IMG/VR virus record: IMGVR_UViG_3300030012_001663
Span: 31,397-95,396 of that record
Source of the DNA: a virus
DNA: 64,000 nucleotides
Direction: 5' to 3' (one strand)
The stretch's first letter is position 1, and every line of letters starts with the position of its first letter. Position numbers and translations under genes: made by a program. Below the pieces are notes generated by a model. That model made no database searches and was not told where the DNA came from. It saw only the letters and a program-made list of their open reading frames with translations. Below, piece by piece: positions 13,801 through 25,600 of the stretch.

Positions 13801-16606
13801 CTCTTTCCTGTCCTCTAAGTCTGGCTCTACTCCATTCTTTTGCAATTAATGCTGATAAAGTATCAGGAGATGTAGCAAGATCTCTTGTTTCAAGATCCCA
13901 CCAAGTTATATCCTGCTCTTCTACTAACATTTTATTTAGTTCTTCTTCTGTAAAATCTCTATTAGAATTTTCTCTAACATATTCTCTTACATAGTCTATA
14001 ACAGCTTCTTTAATAAGTCCTGTCTCATAGTTATCTCCTTGAACTTCTCTTAGCTTTTGCTCTAATGTAAGTAATAGAGATGCCTCAGTCTTGTTTAGTA
14101 TACCACTATCTTTGATAGATTTTAAACCAAGGAATGTAGAAGCAAACTTGTCAAAGTTCAATGCATATGTAATAAACTCTTTCTTATTAAAGTTAGCTGG
14201 GTCTTTTATATAGTCAATAAAAGAATTAATTTCTTTAATAGAATCTCTAAGTAGGTTTGCATATACACTACCCATAAGTTGTGCATCACCTTCTAGCGGA
14301 TCTAATGCAAGTTCAATTGCAGCTATAGCATTATTTGTATATGTCAAAGCAACATCATTTGTCTTATCAACAAACAATTGCTTTTTATAATTTTCTATAG
14401 CTTCTCTTCTTTTCTTTAAATCTGTGTGATGATTTTTAAGAACAGTCTTAAGTGACTCATATCTATTATCATCAAACTGTGGACTAGTTGGATAATCAAC
14501 GTTGTCTTCTAAGAAGTTAAGATCATCTACAGGATTAAACATTTCTCCTTTAGATACATCTTGATCAATTTTTTCTTTGGCTACTGTATCTACGTTTAGT
14601 GGAATTAGCTTATCTACAATATGATTATTGTAAGATGGTTTATGTGTAACCATACCATCCATTCTATAAGAACCATTAAACTTTTGGTTAGTACCTTTAC
14701 CTGTAATATCTACATGTATATGAAAAGTTTGTGCACCATAGTCTGATTGATCTACAGTATAACCCATGTTCTCAAACATTCTTCTATACATGTTTACTTG
14801 AGCACCATGCTTACCCCTAGTAGATAACTTCTCTACACCTTTATCTTTTAGTAAGCTATCATCTTGTAAAGCCCACTCTCTTTTGTATTGTTCTTTTGCT
14901 GTGCTTGCATATGCAGTCTTACTGGTTTTAAGATCTATAATCTTTATCTCACCTGTTGGTGTAATACCAACAATATCTGCTGTACCAGCAATTTTTGTTT
15001 TCTTATCATATACAACAACCTGTGGTATAAATACTGTACCGTCAGCTTTTAATCCAGTTATAAATGCAGATAAGTCTGCAAAAGCTTTTTCTACTAATGC
15101 TTTATCATCTTTTAATACACTTTTAGAGTCTGCTTGCAAGTCTTGGAATACTTGGTCAAGGGTTTTATCTGAGAGAATACCATCTACTATAGAGTCAAAA
15201 TCATTACCTATTGCAATGTTTAGTGCAACTTCTTGCTCGTTAAACATCTTACCATTAATGGCTGTAGTAGCTGAAGTGTATTGATCATTAAGGTCTGTTA
15301 TATCATAGTATGTATGATTCTCTTCATTAAGTACAACTATACTATCACCCGTCTTTGTATCTTGTGGGCCTGCAGATAATGAATCTATTGTATCACTCTG
15401 CTTCATGGCAATATTAAAAAGCCTATCAATTATAGCTCTCTGTGCTGTATTAGCCTGAGCTTTGACATGGTTTACTATCTTTTGTAATCTATCAGATAGT
15501 GCATATCTTACTTTTCTATCTACAACCTTTTGTATTTCAAAAGTTATATCAGAGGTGTTAAGCATTCTTGCAATGTCTGACATTGTGGTGCTAGGTTTTA
15601 TCTGACTTGCTTTTAACACAGGTAAACCTGCATCTGTAACATACTTATGTAAGTCACTGATAATATTAAAGAACCATTTAATTATATCTGCTATCTTATC
15701 TAAGTAGCTTTTTGTAGGTGTATTCTCATACTCTTGTCTGAAATGTCTTACAAGTGCTTGAGTTACAAGCTCTAAGTTTCTGTGTGTTTCATTAAAACCA
15801 AGCTTGTCTTTGTATGATGCTTCTATCTGTTGTGCTAAGACAGGAAAGTTTTCTTTTGTCTCAGCTAACAATGAGTCAAATAACTCTGGGTTCTCTGCTT
15901 TGATTGCATCTACAAATGGGTGTAACACCTCTTCTACTGCTGTATTAGCATCTACTCTACCGTCTATAAGTACAGCTTTACCATTTACATAAAATGATTT
16001 TATATCATCAAACTTTACTTTTGACTTCTGCCCTGCTGGTAGAGAGTTATAATATTCTTTTGCTGCACTGACTGACATCACCTGAACATCTATCTGAGGA
16101 AACATTCTCTCAAGATGCACTATAATATCTGTAGTTTTTAAATCACCTCTTGTTTGTGGTAGGATATCTTGTATACTAAATAAATTATCTCTTACAATAA
16201 TCTTTGCTGATCTTGTTGTCTTTAAGATCTGTACTGTGTCTTGTGGAATATTATTTATCTCAAGATATCTTCTGATCTTTTTTATATTCTTATCTAGAAT
16301 ATTTTTATCTGCTACAAAACTCAGTCCGTCAGTTGCATTTACATAGTTGTAACCTTTATATTTTTTTGTAACAAGCTTCTTAGATATAAGATTAGAAATA
16401 ACAGACTCTGCAAACTCTCTCTTTCTTACTGATAGAGCAGTCTGGTTGTCATCAACAAAATCCATTGCTTCCTGTATAGAAGGTATAGTGTCTGTATTAT
16501 TAAGATCTTGATAAGCATTTATCAAGTTATCTGTAACAATATTAGACCCAAACTCTTCATAGAGTGCTTTGTATTCTGCTGTATTTCTATTTGGACACTT
16601 TGCCAT
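10865..16606 (-). CDS. 1913-residue virion/ejection protein with PD-(D/E)XK nuclease domain
   Basis: The protein starts MAKCPNRNTAEYKALYEEFG, an N-terminus I recall from giant proteins of gut crAss-like phages. Around residues 223-233 the sequence TAVEEVLHPFV lines up with the zincin H-E-x-x-H-P pattern, but the first His is replaced (EEVLH), so this protease-like domain is probably inactive. Residues 430-570 form a RecB/Cas4-type PD-(D/E)XK nuclease: GTADIVG with D544, then IIDLKTSK with D558 and K560. The rest is mostly helical, with a DDDDDD stretch near residue 1767. The gene is four bases after the giant polymerase gene, so they are one unit. A virion protein injected with the genome is the likely role; the nuclease may act on host DNA or on packaging ends. 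Confidence 0.85.
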   Translation of the reverse strand: MAKCPNRNTAEYKALYEEFGSNIVTDNLINAYQDLNNTDTIPSIQEAMDFVDDNQTALSVRKREFAESVISNLISKKLVTKKYKGYNYVNATDGLSFVADKNILDKNIKKIRRYLEINNIPQDTVQILKTTRSAKIIVRDNLFSIQDILPQTRGDLKTTDIIVHLERMFPQIDVQVMSVSAAKEYYNSLPAGQKSKVKFDDIKSFYVNGKAVLIDGRVDANTAVEEVLHPFVDAIKAENPELFDSLLAETKENFPVLAQQIEASYKDKLGFNETHRNLELVTQALVRHFRQEYENTPTKSYLDKIADIIKWFFNIISDLHKYVTDAGLPVLKASQIKPSTTMSDIARMLNTSDITFEIQKVVDRKVRYALSDRLQKIVNHVKAQANTAQRAIIDRLFNIAMKQSDTIDSLSAGPQDTKTGDSIVVLNEENHTYYDITDLNDQYTSATTAINGKMFNEQEVALNIAIGNDFDSIVDGILSDKTLDQVFQDLQADSKSVLKDDKALVEKAFADLSAFITGLKADGTVFIPQVVVYDKKTKIAGTADIVGITPTGEIKIIDLKTSKTAYASTAKEQYKREWALQDDSLLKDKGVEKLSTRGKHGAQVNMYRRMFENMGYTVDQSDYGAQTFHIHVDITGKGTNQKFNGSYRMDGMVTHKPSYNNHIVDKLIPLNVDTVAKEKIDQDVSKGEMFNPVDDLNFLEDNVDYPTSPQFDDNRYESLKTVLKNHHTDLKKRREAIENYKKQLFVDKTNDVALTYTNNAIAAIELALDPLEGDAQLMGSVYANLLRDSIKEINSFIDYIKDPANFNKKEFITYALNFDKFASTFLGLKSIKDSGILNKTEASLLLTLEQKLREVQGDNYETGLIKEAVIDYVREYVRENSNRDFTEEELNKMLVEEQDITWWDLETRDLATSPDTLSALIAKEWSRARLRGQERAEALNAEIRSLGNRLAKLTGTQDPRKIYEFMAEMDEDGRFTGLTIRKLGQQYYLQADRLRDALKYDNGDPIEYVMIDDLETADPADIKHNLDLYQKKQAYADFWRAETIEDGKLVDGEFHEYTQEWKDIRARYQTFVPSGAHGYWIFKPGVSPEEQAEFRLKYQDQKEDALFMEKKNGEPTGRLIPGTSYYPKRKYRVAKETTRSGKVMTSEKYNKIMNPTDALGRAQRDFYMAYTERYDDMLKKLPMAVRDQMLGRAPLVRGKMISHAKNQAGTKLGFEAWIRNKADWLKKGFSTTSKFRRVSVDDNGNLIDSLPILFVGRPADEKKLKAAEEKVEAIKLQYKQGKIKKYQYEKEIGIAKAEVQTLLGKPGADEISMDFADSLIKFTAMAENYQQMDDISDTLKAIKTIVEDRTYYDADTKTGTLRRAVSKGADAVGNAALRMVGKKGSETQEESNTVKRVKAWFKMVYYNSDEINRTVADKAVQQLISYSSLSYVAFNAIGNLNNLAIASVNNTIEALGGRFYTRSSYLRANKEFYLGQIGQSMIKRTAYAASRGAGQRYDPRLPMTKWEALAMQFQMMDADADIRENIQGNDALNTNFFSLDNIKAFGYSLQDAAEYKVQTTVGMALLMDTIIENSSTGERLNLFDAYEFDSKTQTAKLKEGYDTIVETKGIENPKEIKKEFTENFRFDTRMKIREVNKQIHGNYAREDRMVIQRRNLGQLLAQFHKWVAPAIRARFQREYFDENLGWMEGRYKSWWEMMAYITKQLGKLNLNVATYKEGFMKERGYGEVSEQVDQKIENKIFGFQRTMADISMVLATLMLKNILLGLFDDDDDDNPTLKRLKNLAIYQTDRTYSELVMFMPVVPDGLVQMGEMISDPIASTRTLGAIGEALQATTRYTLANTGAFLTRATDNEARFTISPMERYNMMNNSQLYYQNRPKKGMLKMRKEWFDAIPALYTIQKWEGFLKRQDFYID

Positions 16607-16610
16607 GCTT

Positions 16611-19600
16611 TTATATTTTTAAGGTACACTTAATGTTTTCTAAGAAAGCATCATCACTTATACCAAATTTAAGGTTTTTTCTTTTCTTTAGGAAGTCATC
16701 AAAGCTATTTATATCTTCCTTATCTGCAAGTATTGCTAACCTATCATTGAAAGGACCTATGTTTTCATTCCAATAATTAGTCATCTTCTCAACATCCATT
16801 TCAGATCTTTTAGGTTTAAGCATAGCTTTTAATTTACTTGGAGTTTCTACATCATCTTCAACAGCAGTTCCTGTCTCAAACTCTTCTACTCCCTCTATCT
16901 GTTGCTCTGCTCTTTCAAGTGCTGTTGCTTGTGCTTTTGTAAGTTTAGATACAAACTTAGATATATTAGTATTATTTACTTGTACGTTAACACCATCAAA
17001 TGATATATCCTCTGCACCAGAAAAATAATTAGGATCATTTATTCCTGCAGCTCTTTCAAAGTCTTCTAGATCATTTTCTTTGTTCTTCTCTACTACTGTT
17101 TCAAATATTGTTTTACCAGTAGGTCTAGTAAACTCAACTGTATCAAACATAAACCCAATACCATTTTGACTTGTAGAACCTGTAGAGTTTACAATTAGAT
17201 AATTTGTTTTCTTGTTTACAATATTAATATCTTGTCTATCTCCTGTATCCTCTAGTTCATATAAAACTTTATTAATTCTAAGATACATTGGTGCTATATA
17301 ACCATTAGGAGTAATTTCAAATGCTTGTAGGTCTGAAGCTCTTGCACCCTCTGCAGCAAAATCTATAGTAAGACCTTTGTCATTTATGCTAATAACATTG
17401 CTACCGCTTGGCGGTGTATAAAGAGTTTTTACAAAAGACTGAGAAGAAGAAGACTTTAGGTATCCTTCTACAAACTCTTTAGTTAGTTCTTGTATGCTTT
17501 TACCAAATACATCTATAACTCTATTTGGATCATTTTTCTGAGATAAGAATTCTTTTGCAACTACTTCAGAGTTCTGAATAAATCTATCCATAACAAAAGG
17601 TGTGAGTGCTTCTAATAAAGAGCCTTCTGCAAATTGTAAACCATCTTTTACCATTACATAATGTAATATATGTATAGCATCTTCCTTAGTGTTTACCTCA
17701 CCATAAATTTTAGCAAAACCATTTTGTAGTTTTATTTTTTGATTATCACTTAGTCTAGCAAAAGTATTTGACACAGCTGTATTCAAACCTGTATTGTTAT
17801 TTGCATCTTTAAATGATCTGTTATACACAAAGAAATCTAAGAAGTAATTATCTTCATCTTTATATAACTTCTTTAATCTATCTACTACTACATTTATATT
17901 TTCATCTGTAATACTATTAGGATATATCATTGTGTTAGATAGTGATCCTGATCCTATTTTTGCTTCTGTATTTAGTAATTGATTTCTATAAGCTGTAATA
18001 GTTAAAAAAGATAATAAATCAGTAGATATTTTTCTTATATCATTTTCTCTTAGTTGTTTTGTGTTAAAACCAAGAGTAGCTAACATAACTTTAAAGTCTG
18101 TACTGTGTGTCATGAGGATGTTTGGTAATAATACATCCTTAAATTCTTTGTGTATTTTATAGTTTGTTGCATGGAAACTATCACCCTCAAAAATCTTTCT
18201 GACATCAAAAGGTACAGTCTTACCACCTTTTATTCTGTGTTGCTTGAACTCTTTGTTAGTTAGCCCTAATCCTAATTGACTTGCTGCACTTTCTTTACCA
18301 ACAATATCAGCTAAGTTCTTACCATGACCTTGCATTAAGTTAATAAGTGCAGTTGCATTAATACTGTGATTAGTTATAGTATTTACTTTTTGTAATACTC
18401 TAAGAATACCAACTGTTTGAGATTTTGTAACATCTTTATCATTTAAGGCTTTTAATAAAACACCATCTGTAACTTTAGCTGGCTTAGCTTTTAATTCTCG
18501 TATTCTAGCATTAATATTAAAATCTGATACACCTTCTTCTATTAATGCAACAACTTCAGGATTATTTACAAAATATATTGAAGTCTCAAGTGGTACACCT
18601 AAACTTACCATAGTAGTAACATAACCAAGAGCAGTTTTGTTAAGACCTAGCTTAGATGCTAATCTTTCTTTTGCATTATCAGTCATTGCTGTAATCAACT
18701 CAGATAATATATATTGTATTCTATCTCCTTTTTTATTCTGTCTATTATTCTCTAGTACGTAGTCTACACCAAATGTTTTAAATGTAGAATTATTTATACT
18801 AAAGTGATATTGTGGATCAAGCTTAATACCAAACTCAGCAAATAAACTATAATATAAGTTGGGTTTTACAACAACACCAATAGAGTCTGCACCTTCTTTA
18901 TTGTTTTTGAATGATAAAGTTTTACCAAGTAAACTATTTACATCTGTTTTAACATCTGCTGTTCTCTTAGCAAACTCTGGTGCATCTACTTCTAATGACT
19001 TTCTTATCTCTGTAAGTCTTGTAAGCCCTGTACCTTCATAAGATATAGCTACATTATTTTTACCATCTATATTTCTAGGTGTAGTTACAAAGTCATTACC
19101 AAGTAAAGCAAACTTATAATCTAGATCTTTGTTTGATAAAGCACCCGCATATGGTTCACCATAAGTTTCAACATAGGTATTATACTGTTCTAGTGTAATA
19201 GGCATACCAAGCATCTTGAGTGCTTTAATAGAGTCTAGTTCTAAACCTGATGTTCTTCCTATTGCAGTATTGTCATCATCAAGCTTGATAGTTTCTGATC
19301 CTTTGTTTCTTTTATCTAGCGCTTCTTTATAGATATTCTTACCCCTAGCTTTTATTTTACTATTAACGTATTCTACATAGTCTGCATAACCATTTGTACC
19401 ATACTCAACAAACTCATTACCTTTTTGATAAAACTCTTTAAAGTGTGTATATAGTTTATCAATATCAAAGTCAGCACCTGATATCTCTAATAAGTCTACA
19501 GGAAATACAGCAGTTGAGCCAAGATAAGTTGGTAAGAAATCTATCAACTTAAGATTAATAGCTGAGTGATTATCTTGAGAAGGTATACGTACACCATATG

Positions 19601-22600
19601 CTTTTGCAACAGCGTCTGGCATAGATGCATTTGTATTTTTTATTCCTGTCACTACTTCACTGTGGTGTGCAGGCATTAAAAACTCAGAATATCTTTGTCC
19701 TGTATATTTACCATTACTATCATATTCTTTCAATCCCATTCTTGGTTTATCAAGAACAATAACTCCTTGACCTTCTGATGCTTCTATAAGTCCAGCAAGT
19801 CCGTCCATATCTCTTGATATATCCAACACTGGTTTTTCATTACCAAATTGTTTGTGGTAAACATCTTCTCTAATAATTTCTTGTCTGTCTATATTACCGT
19901 TCTCATCTAAAGACAATACTCTTCTATACACTTTAACACCATAACCTGACATTAAAGCAAGAGATGTTCCTGGTAATTTATCAGCCATTACACTCTTACT
20001 GAAATATGCCATAAACAATTGCTCTGCTTTTGCAATAACATTAGGTGTGTTGAGACCATACTTCATAGAACCATCTTCATTTGTCATAAACTGTTCTATA
20101 ATATTAGAACTAGCTTGTGATGCTTTTAAAGATTCTGTTGCATACTGCAAGAAGTTATATAGATCTAACTGTAAATCAACACCAGGTTGTAATAACTCAT
20201 CTGACTTAACACCATCTAAATTATCAAAGTCAACTAGTAAGTTTCTTTTTTGTATATGACTAAGTAGTATCTTTTGTGAGTTGTTTTTATTGTACTGTTC
20301 TTTAATGTCTTTGACAGTAAACTCAGTACCATTTATAGTAACCTTTGTATTATCTTTTTGCTCTCCTGTAATTAATGTTTTCATCTGTGTAGGAGATGTT
20401 ATCTGCATTTTATTAGATGGATTTACTACCTGTAATCCCATAAAGTCTGTAGATAACTCAGTTACATTATTTTTATCTATTGCAGATGCACTAAATGCTT
20501 GGTCATGAGTCAATACATTCTGCTTTAACATCTTAAGAGCTGAGGTAGGAGCACTGAATATAACAGTTTCATTTGCTCTTTCATACTCTTCCATTTTAAT
20601 CCTCATATTATGAAGCTCTACCTTATTAGGTTTTGGAATAGTATATTCTCCATTTTCATCTTTAAGTGAAGTAAGCTCTGGTGTTAGTGCTACAGCTGAC
20701 ATTTTTATGTATGTACTACCATCAAAGTATACCAGCTTCATAGAGTTCATAACATGCTGGTCAGATACATAACCTCTTGTGTCTTCTGATCCAAAGAATT
20801 GATCTGCTGTCACCTCTTCACCTGATTGTACTTGATCATGTAATTGTGCAAAACCTTTATTGAGTCTACCCATACCAAAGTTAGAATATCTAGATCCTTT
20901 GGTTGTCATATAAACTTGTGCATCTGTTTCTTCTGATAACTTATCATCTGCCTTTCTTTGATACATAGGATCATTAAATGGCAGTACGCCAAAAGAACTA
21001 AGTTTGTGATTAATACCTAACTCAGGTGCAACAAAAGGCACAGTAATATTCTTATGTGCTGCATTTTGTCCTTTACCTCTTTTTACCTGATCTACTGCAT
21101 CTTTAAGAGTTCTACTCTCATCTCCAAGCAACAATTGATTGATTGCGGTAGTATTTAATTTATCATTAAAATATATCTGAGCTAAATTAAATGATGCATC
21201 TGATCTTTTTAAATTTAATTGTTCCATTGCTAAGTCTACGTCAGCATCTAATTTTCCTGACTTGTTTACTAAACCTGTAGCTGCAACTGGAATATCTGAA
21301 CCTAATACTCTAAGCTGAGCTATTGTATCTAAAAATTCATCAAACTCATTCATTAAATTAGTTTGTACATGATTGTACAACTTACCTTTTAGTGTTGTAA
21401 GTTTCTTAACTGCATCTTCAAAAGATAGTTCTCCTTTATTTGCTATCTCTTCTAGTTCTGTTGCTACTTCTTCTGATAGATAACCTCTAGATGTAAATAG
21501 CTTATATGCTCTACCGTTTTCATCTGAGTTATATCCTTCAATTCTATCTTGAGTAGGTTCAACAACTTCTTTTACAATTCTATTATATTCTTGTCTAAGT
21601 ATATCTACAAACTCATCTAGTACTGGTACAGCAATAGTCATATCAGAACCTGTTCCTTCAACAGCTTTGGTTACTGGTAATAGCATCATATCACCTGTAT
21701 TAGATGCTTCAAGCACTCTAATTAAAGATGGTGCAAGCGCAACCTTTTCTCCATTTACCTCTACTGTTTTGTTCTTAGAGTTACTAGTATTATATAGATA
21801 GGTATATGCATTAATAAGATTTACTAAAAACTCTTTGGCTGTTTGTTTTCCATATGTAGTAGAATCTTGTTTAACCAAACCACCGTCTCCAATGATCTGA
21901 CCTGCTTCACTTTGTTCTATACTTGCAACTCTTGAACCAGCTATTCTTAATATAGATATTTGATCTGTCTCAGATAATAAATTAAATGCATCTGATTTTA
22001 GCAAGTAGTTATTAGGATATTTCTCTTTAAGCTCTGCAATAAAATCACCATCATTCATTTGTACAGCCATCTTACTGTGGAATGTTGGTAACTGATGTAA
22101 GTAAACCTGGTTACCATCAGCATTTATATATGTACTAGCACCTACATTCTCATCAAACTGCTCATTTGCTATAGCCATTCTAATAAGTCTAGACTCCATG
22201 CCTTCAACACCTTTGTCAAAAATGTTACCTGACTTATCTTCTTTTAATGTAGCACTACTAACAATATCTCTAAATGTAACAAAGTCTTTAGATGACAATG
22301 GTTCTACATTTTGATATTGTTTTATAAATGTCTTTTGTGCTTTTGTAGGTTCTAGAATAGCTTTGCCTTCATTTGCCACAAGCATGCTGTACTTAATATA
22401 TCCTGTGCTAAGTAGTATACCTGTACTATTGTATAACTTTTCTCTAATAATCTCTGCCTCTTTAGATAAAGCTTTTTCAGAAATAGACTTTCTGCTTCTT
22501 GAAAGTTTACCTATTGCATAGTCAAACGTTTGTGTTGCTTGGCTCTTGCTAGATGCATTTCTTTTAATCTCATTTAGTTTTACATCATAAGCTGCTGACC

Positions 22601-25600
22601 ATATATTTATCTGTGATCTTGCAGCATCTCTTGAAGCAGCATCATATAAATAAGTTTTATTATTAGCCGGGTCTTTCTGTACAAATAGGTAGTTAAACCT
22701 GGAGTTTTGGAAAGACTTAATAACCTGTATCAAGAATGCAGGATTATTAACTTGTACTGGCATTTGTTTATTATCAACAAGCATTTGTACATCTTCTTGA
22801 CTCATACCAGCATCATTAAATAATCTATCAACAAATGCTTTTGTGTGCATATTGTCTTGGCCATAATTATATAATGCAAGTAATATGTCTTCTGGTGTAT
22901 TAAGATTCTTCACTGCTTTTAATGCACCATTATATACTCTATCTACATCTACTGGAACAATTAATCTTGCCCCTTCTTTTGTTACTTCACCTCCTACACC
23001 AATAGTTTGATCAACTATAAATTCATTACCAAATATATCTGTGTCTTCTACAGTAATAGTACCTATGTATTGTTTAATTTGTGTAGGTATATTAGAAGCA
23101 CCACCAATCAAACTAGCATCTTTATCCCACTCACTTACATCACGTAGCCCTAAGTTTTCTTCAATAACTTCATTTATATCTGCCTTCTTATCATACTGTA
23201 AGTCATAAAACTCTAATTGTTTTCTCACAGCTTGTATAATAGGGAATGAGCCAGGAGACTCTTCAAACATTAATGCTGTATTTATTTCTACAAGTTGGTC
23301 ATACAATTCATCAGATAATTCATTATATCTAGTTTGTTCTGGATCATAAAGCTCATAGTATTCATCATACATTTGATCTTCAACAGCCTGTAAAGTCATT
23401 TTAGGATTCTTTTCTTTTATTTGTAAGAATCTTGCCGCCATACTGCTGACTAGGAAAGTAGATATATTAGGATCAAGATATTCAAAATCTACAGTTCTTT
23501 CTCCTGCTATTTCTTTTATAGGTAAAAGTTTATATGCATCCAGAGTAACACCCTGATTAATCAACTCATCTGTATAAAGGTTATCTGTAGTACCTCTAGA
23601 TCTAAACTTACCTGCATCAATTGATTCATACAAGCTTTGTAGTTCATTTTTAGAATACTTACCAAATACAGATTTTATCCATGCAATAAATCTGTTAAAC
23701 AAAGATTTAATAAATGATGCTGTCTGAGTATCTTTTGGATTCTTTTTAAATAACTCAAACTGATCTGCCATATACTCTTCAAAGAACTCTTGCTCTAATC
23801 TCTTACGTGACATAGAACCATAGAGATCTGCAGAGTTTTTAAACTTCTGTATTTCTGTTTCAAAGTTCTTACCTTCTGATCTTAGTTTTGCTCTAAGTTC
23901 TTTTTCTGCTAAAGCTAAGTATTGTTTCTGCTCTTCTGGTGATAGTAACATTCTAAATACTGCATGGAAAGCTTCATGGTATCTAAACCCATGATCACCA
24001 ACGTATATAGTTCCGTTGATGTCTAAACCTCCTGCAAGAGAATCAAGAGCTAAAACAAATTTACCAACAGTGACTCCGTTTTCTTTTAGTCTGTTACCTA
24101 CTTCATTAATATCTTTTATAGTAATAAAGTTAGGTAGATTGTTTTCTGCCCATGACAAGAATGAATCAATCTTTTCAGTTTCTACTTCTGCAAACTCTGC
24201 AGGTAGTATTTTGTATGCACTAGAATTATTTAATTTTTTTCTAGCATTATCCACTTCTTTTTGTAAGCTTTGGTACTCTGTATTTTCATCAAGTGCTTTC
24301 TTTCTAGGTACACCGTCTTCTTTTGCCTGCTCATATATAGCTTTCTTAAGAGCATTGGCCTGTGCTTGTAGTTTATTAAACTCTTCTATCTGCTCTTGTC
24401 TTTCAGATACTTGTTCTGACTTAGCCGCTATTTCATCAAGCTTACCTATGTTAAGAGTTTCTTCCTTCTTAGTAGTCTCTTCTTTAACAACCTTTGTACT
24501 TATGATCTTGTCTTTATCAGCCTGTGTAGAGTCAACAGAAAAATGTAATTTTCTTTTTGGTTGTCTAAACTGTATAGTAGTATTAGTTTGATCTAATATC
24601 TCATCTACCGTAGCTGTTTCTGATATAGGCTCCTTAAAGCTTTCAGCACTAAGTGTATTATTTGGATTAACTTTATTGTATTCTGTAATTAAACTTGCAA
24701 GAACATCTGTTGCACCTGTCTCACCAATTGCACCATCTATAAGTTTTTGTATAGCATTTGCTTTGATCTCAACCTTTTTACCACCCATCATGTCTAATGT
24801 AATAGACCCATAAGGTGTAACCTGTACAGCTATTTGTGTACCTGCTTTACCAGCTAGATAGTAATCTGCCTTAATTTCTTTATTCCAATCTGTATTATAA
24901 GAATTAGATTTTACTTTACCTTTTTTATCTACATTTGATTTAGCTGTATCTAATGCTCTTTGTATAATTGTTTTAACAAAGTACTCTTGTATATCTTCTT
25001 TTGGATTTAGATTAAGTGGTGCTAGTTTAATAGTACCATCTGGTCTCTTCATCACTGCAGTGTAACCAGTTCTTAATGCTATCTTATATAAGTTATTATC
25101 CTTAAGATCTTTAACAACCTTATCATACAATGCTTGTGCTGCGTCAGAACCTTTTTCCAAACTACTCTCAAATGTTACAACTTGTTTGCCATTTACAGTT
25201 CTTCTAATTAATACAAACTTATTACCATCATAGGTATTGTTTTCTATTTCATTTACACTAACAGCTGGACCATTGTAATCAAAGCTTTCTCCTTGTATCT
25301 TTATATTAAGACCAAGATCTTTTAGTTCTGATATAGATACTGATGATTTACCATCTGCAAATAATTTATCAAATATTCTTACAACACTTCTAGAAGAGTT
25401 AAACTCACTTAAGATGTGGTTTCTATCTGCAAAGCCTTCAAACATATACTCTAAAGAAGACAAAGGATTATCATTGATGCTAAGTCTCTTGTTATCTTGA
25501 TTTACAAACAAGTATTGTCTATTAGGCATATACGCAACTGGTTGTCCTTCATAGGTTAGAGTAATAGTATACTTCTCATTTACTTTCTTTATAAATGGAT

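Noticed and set aside
24016-24591. Plus-strand 191-residue open frame
   Set aside because: Antisense to the giant gene; the Ser/Leu/Phe-rich translation is the mirror of the Lys/Glu-rich coding strand and has no start context.
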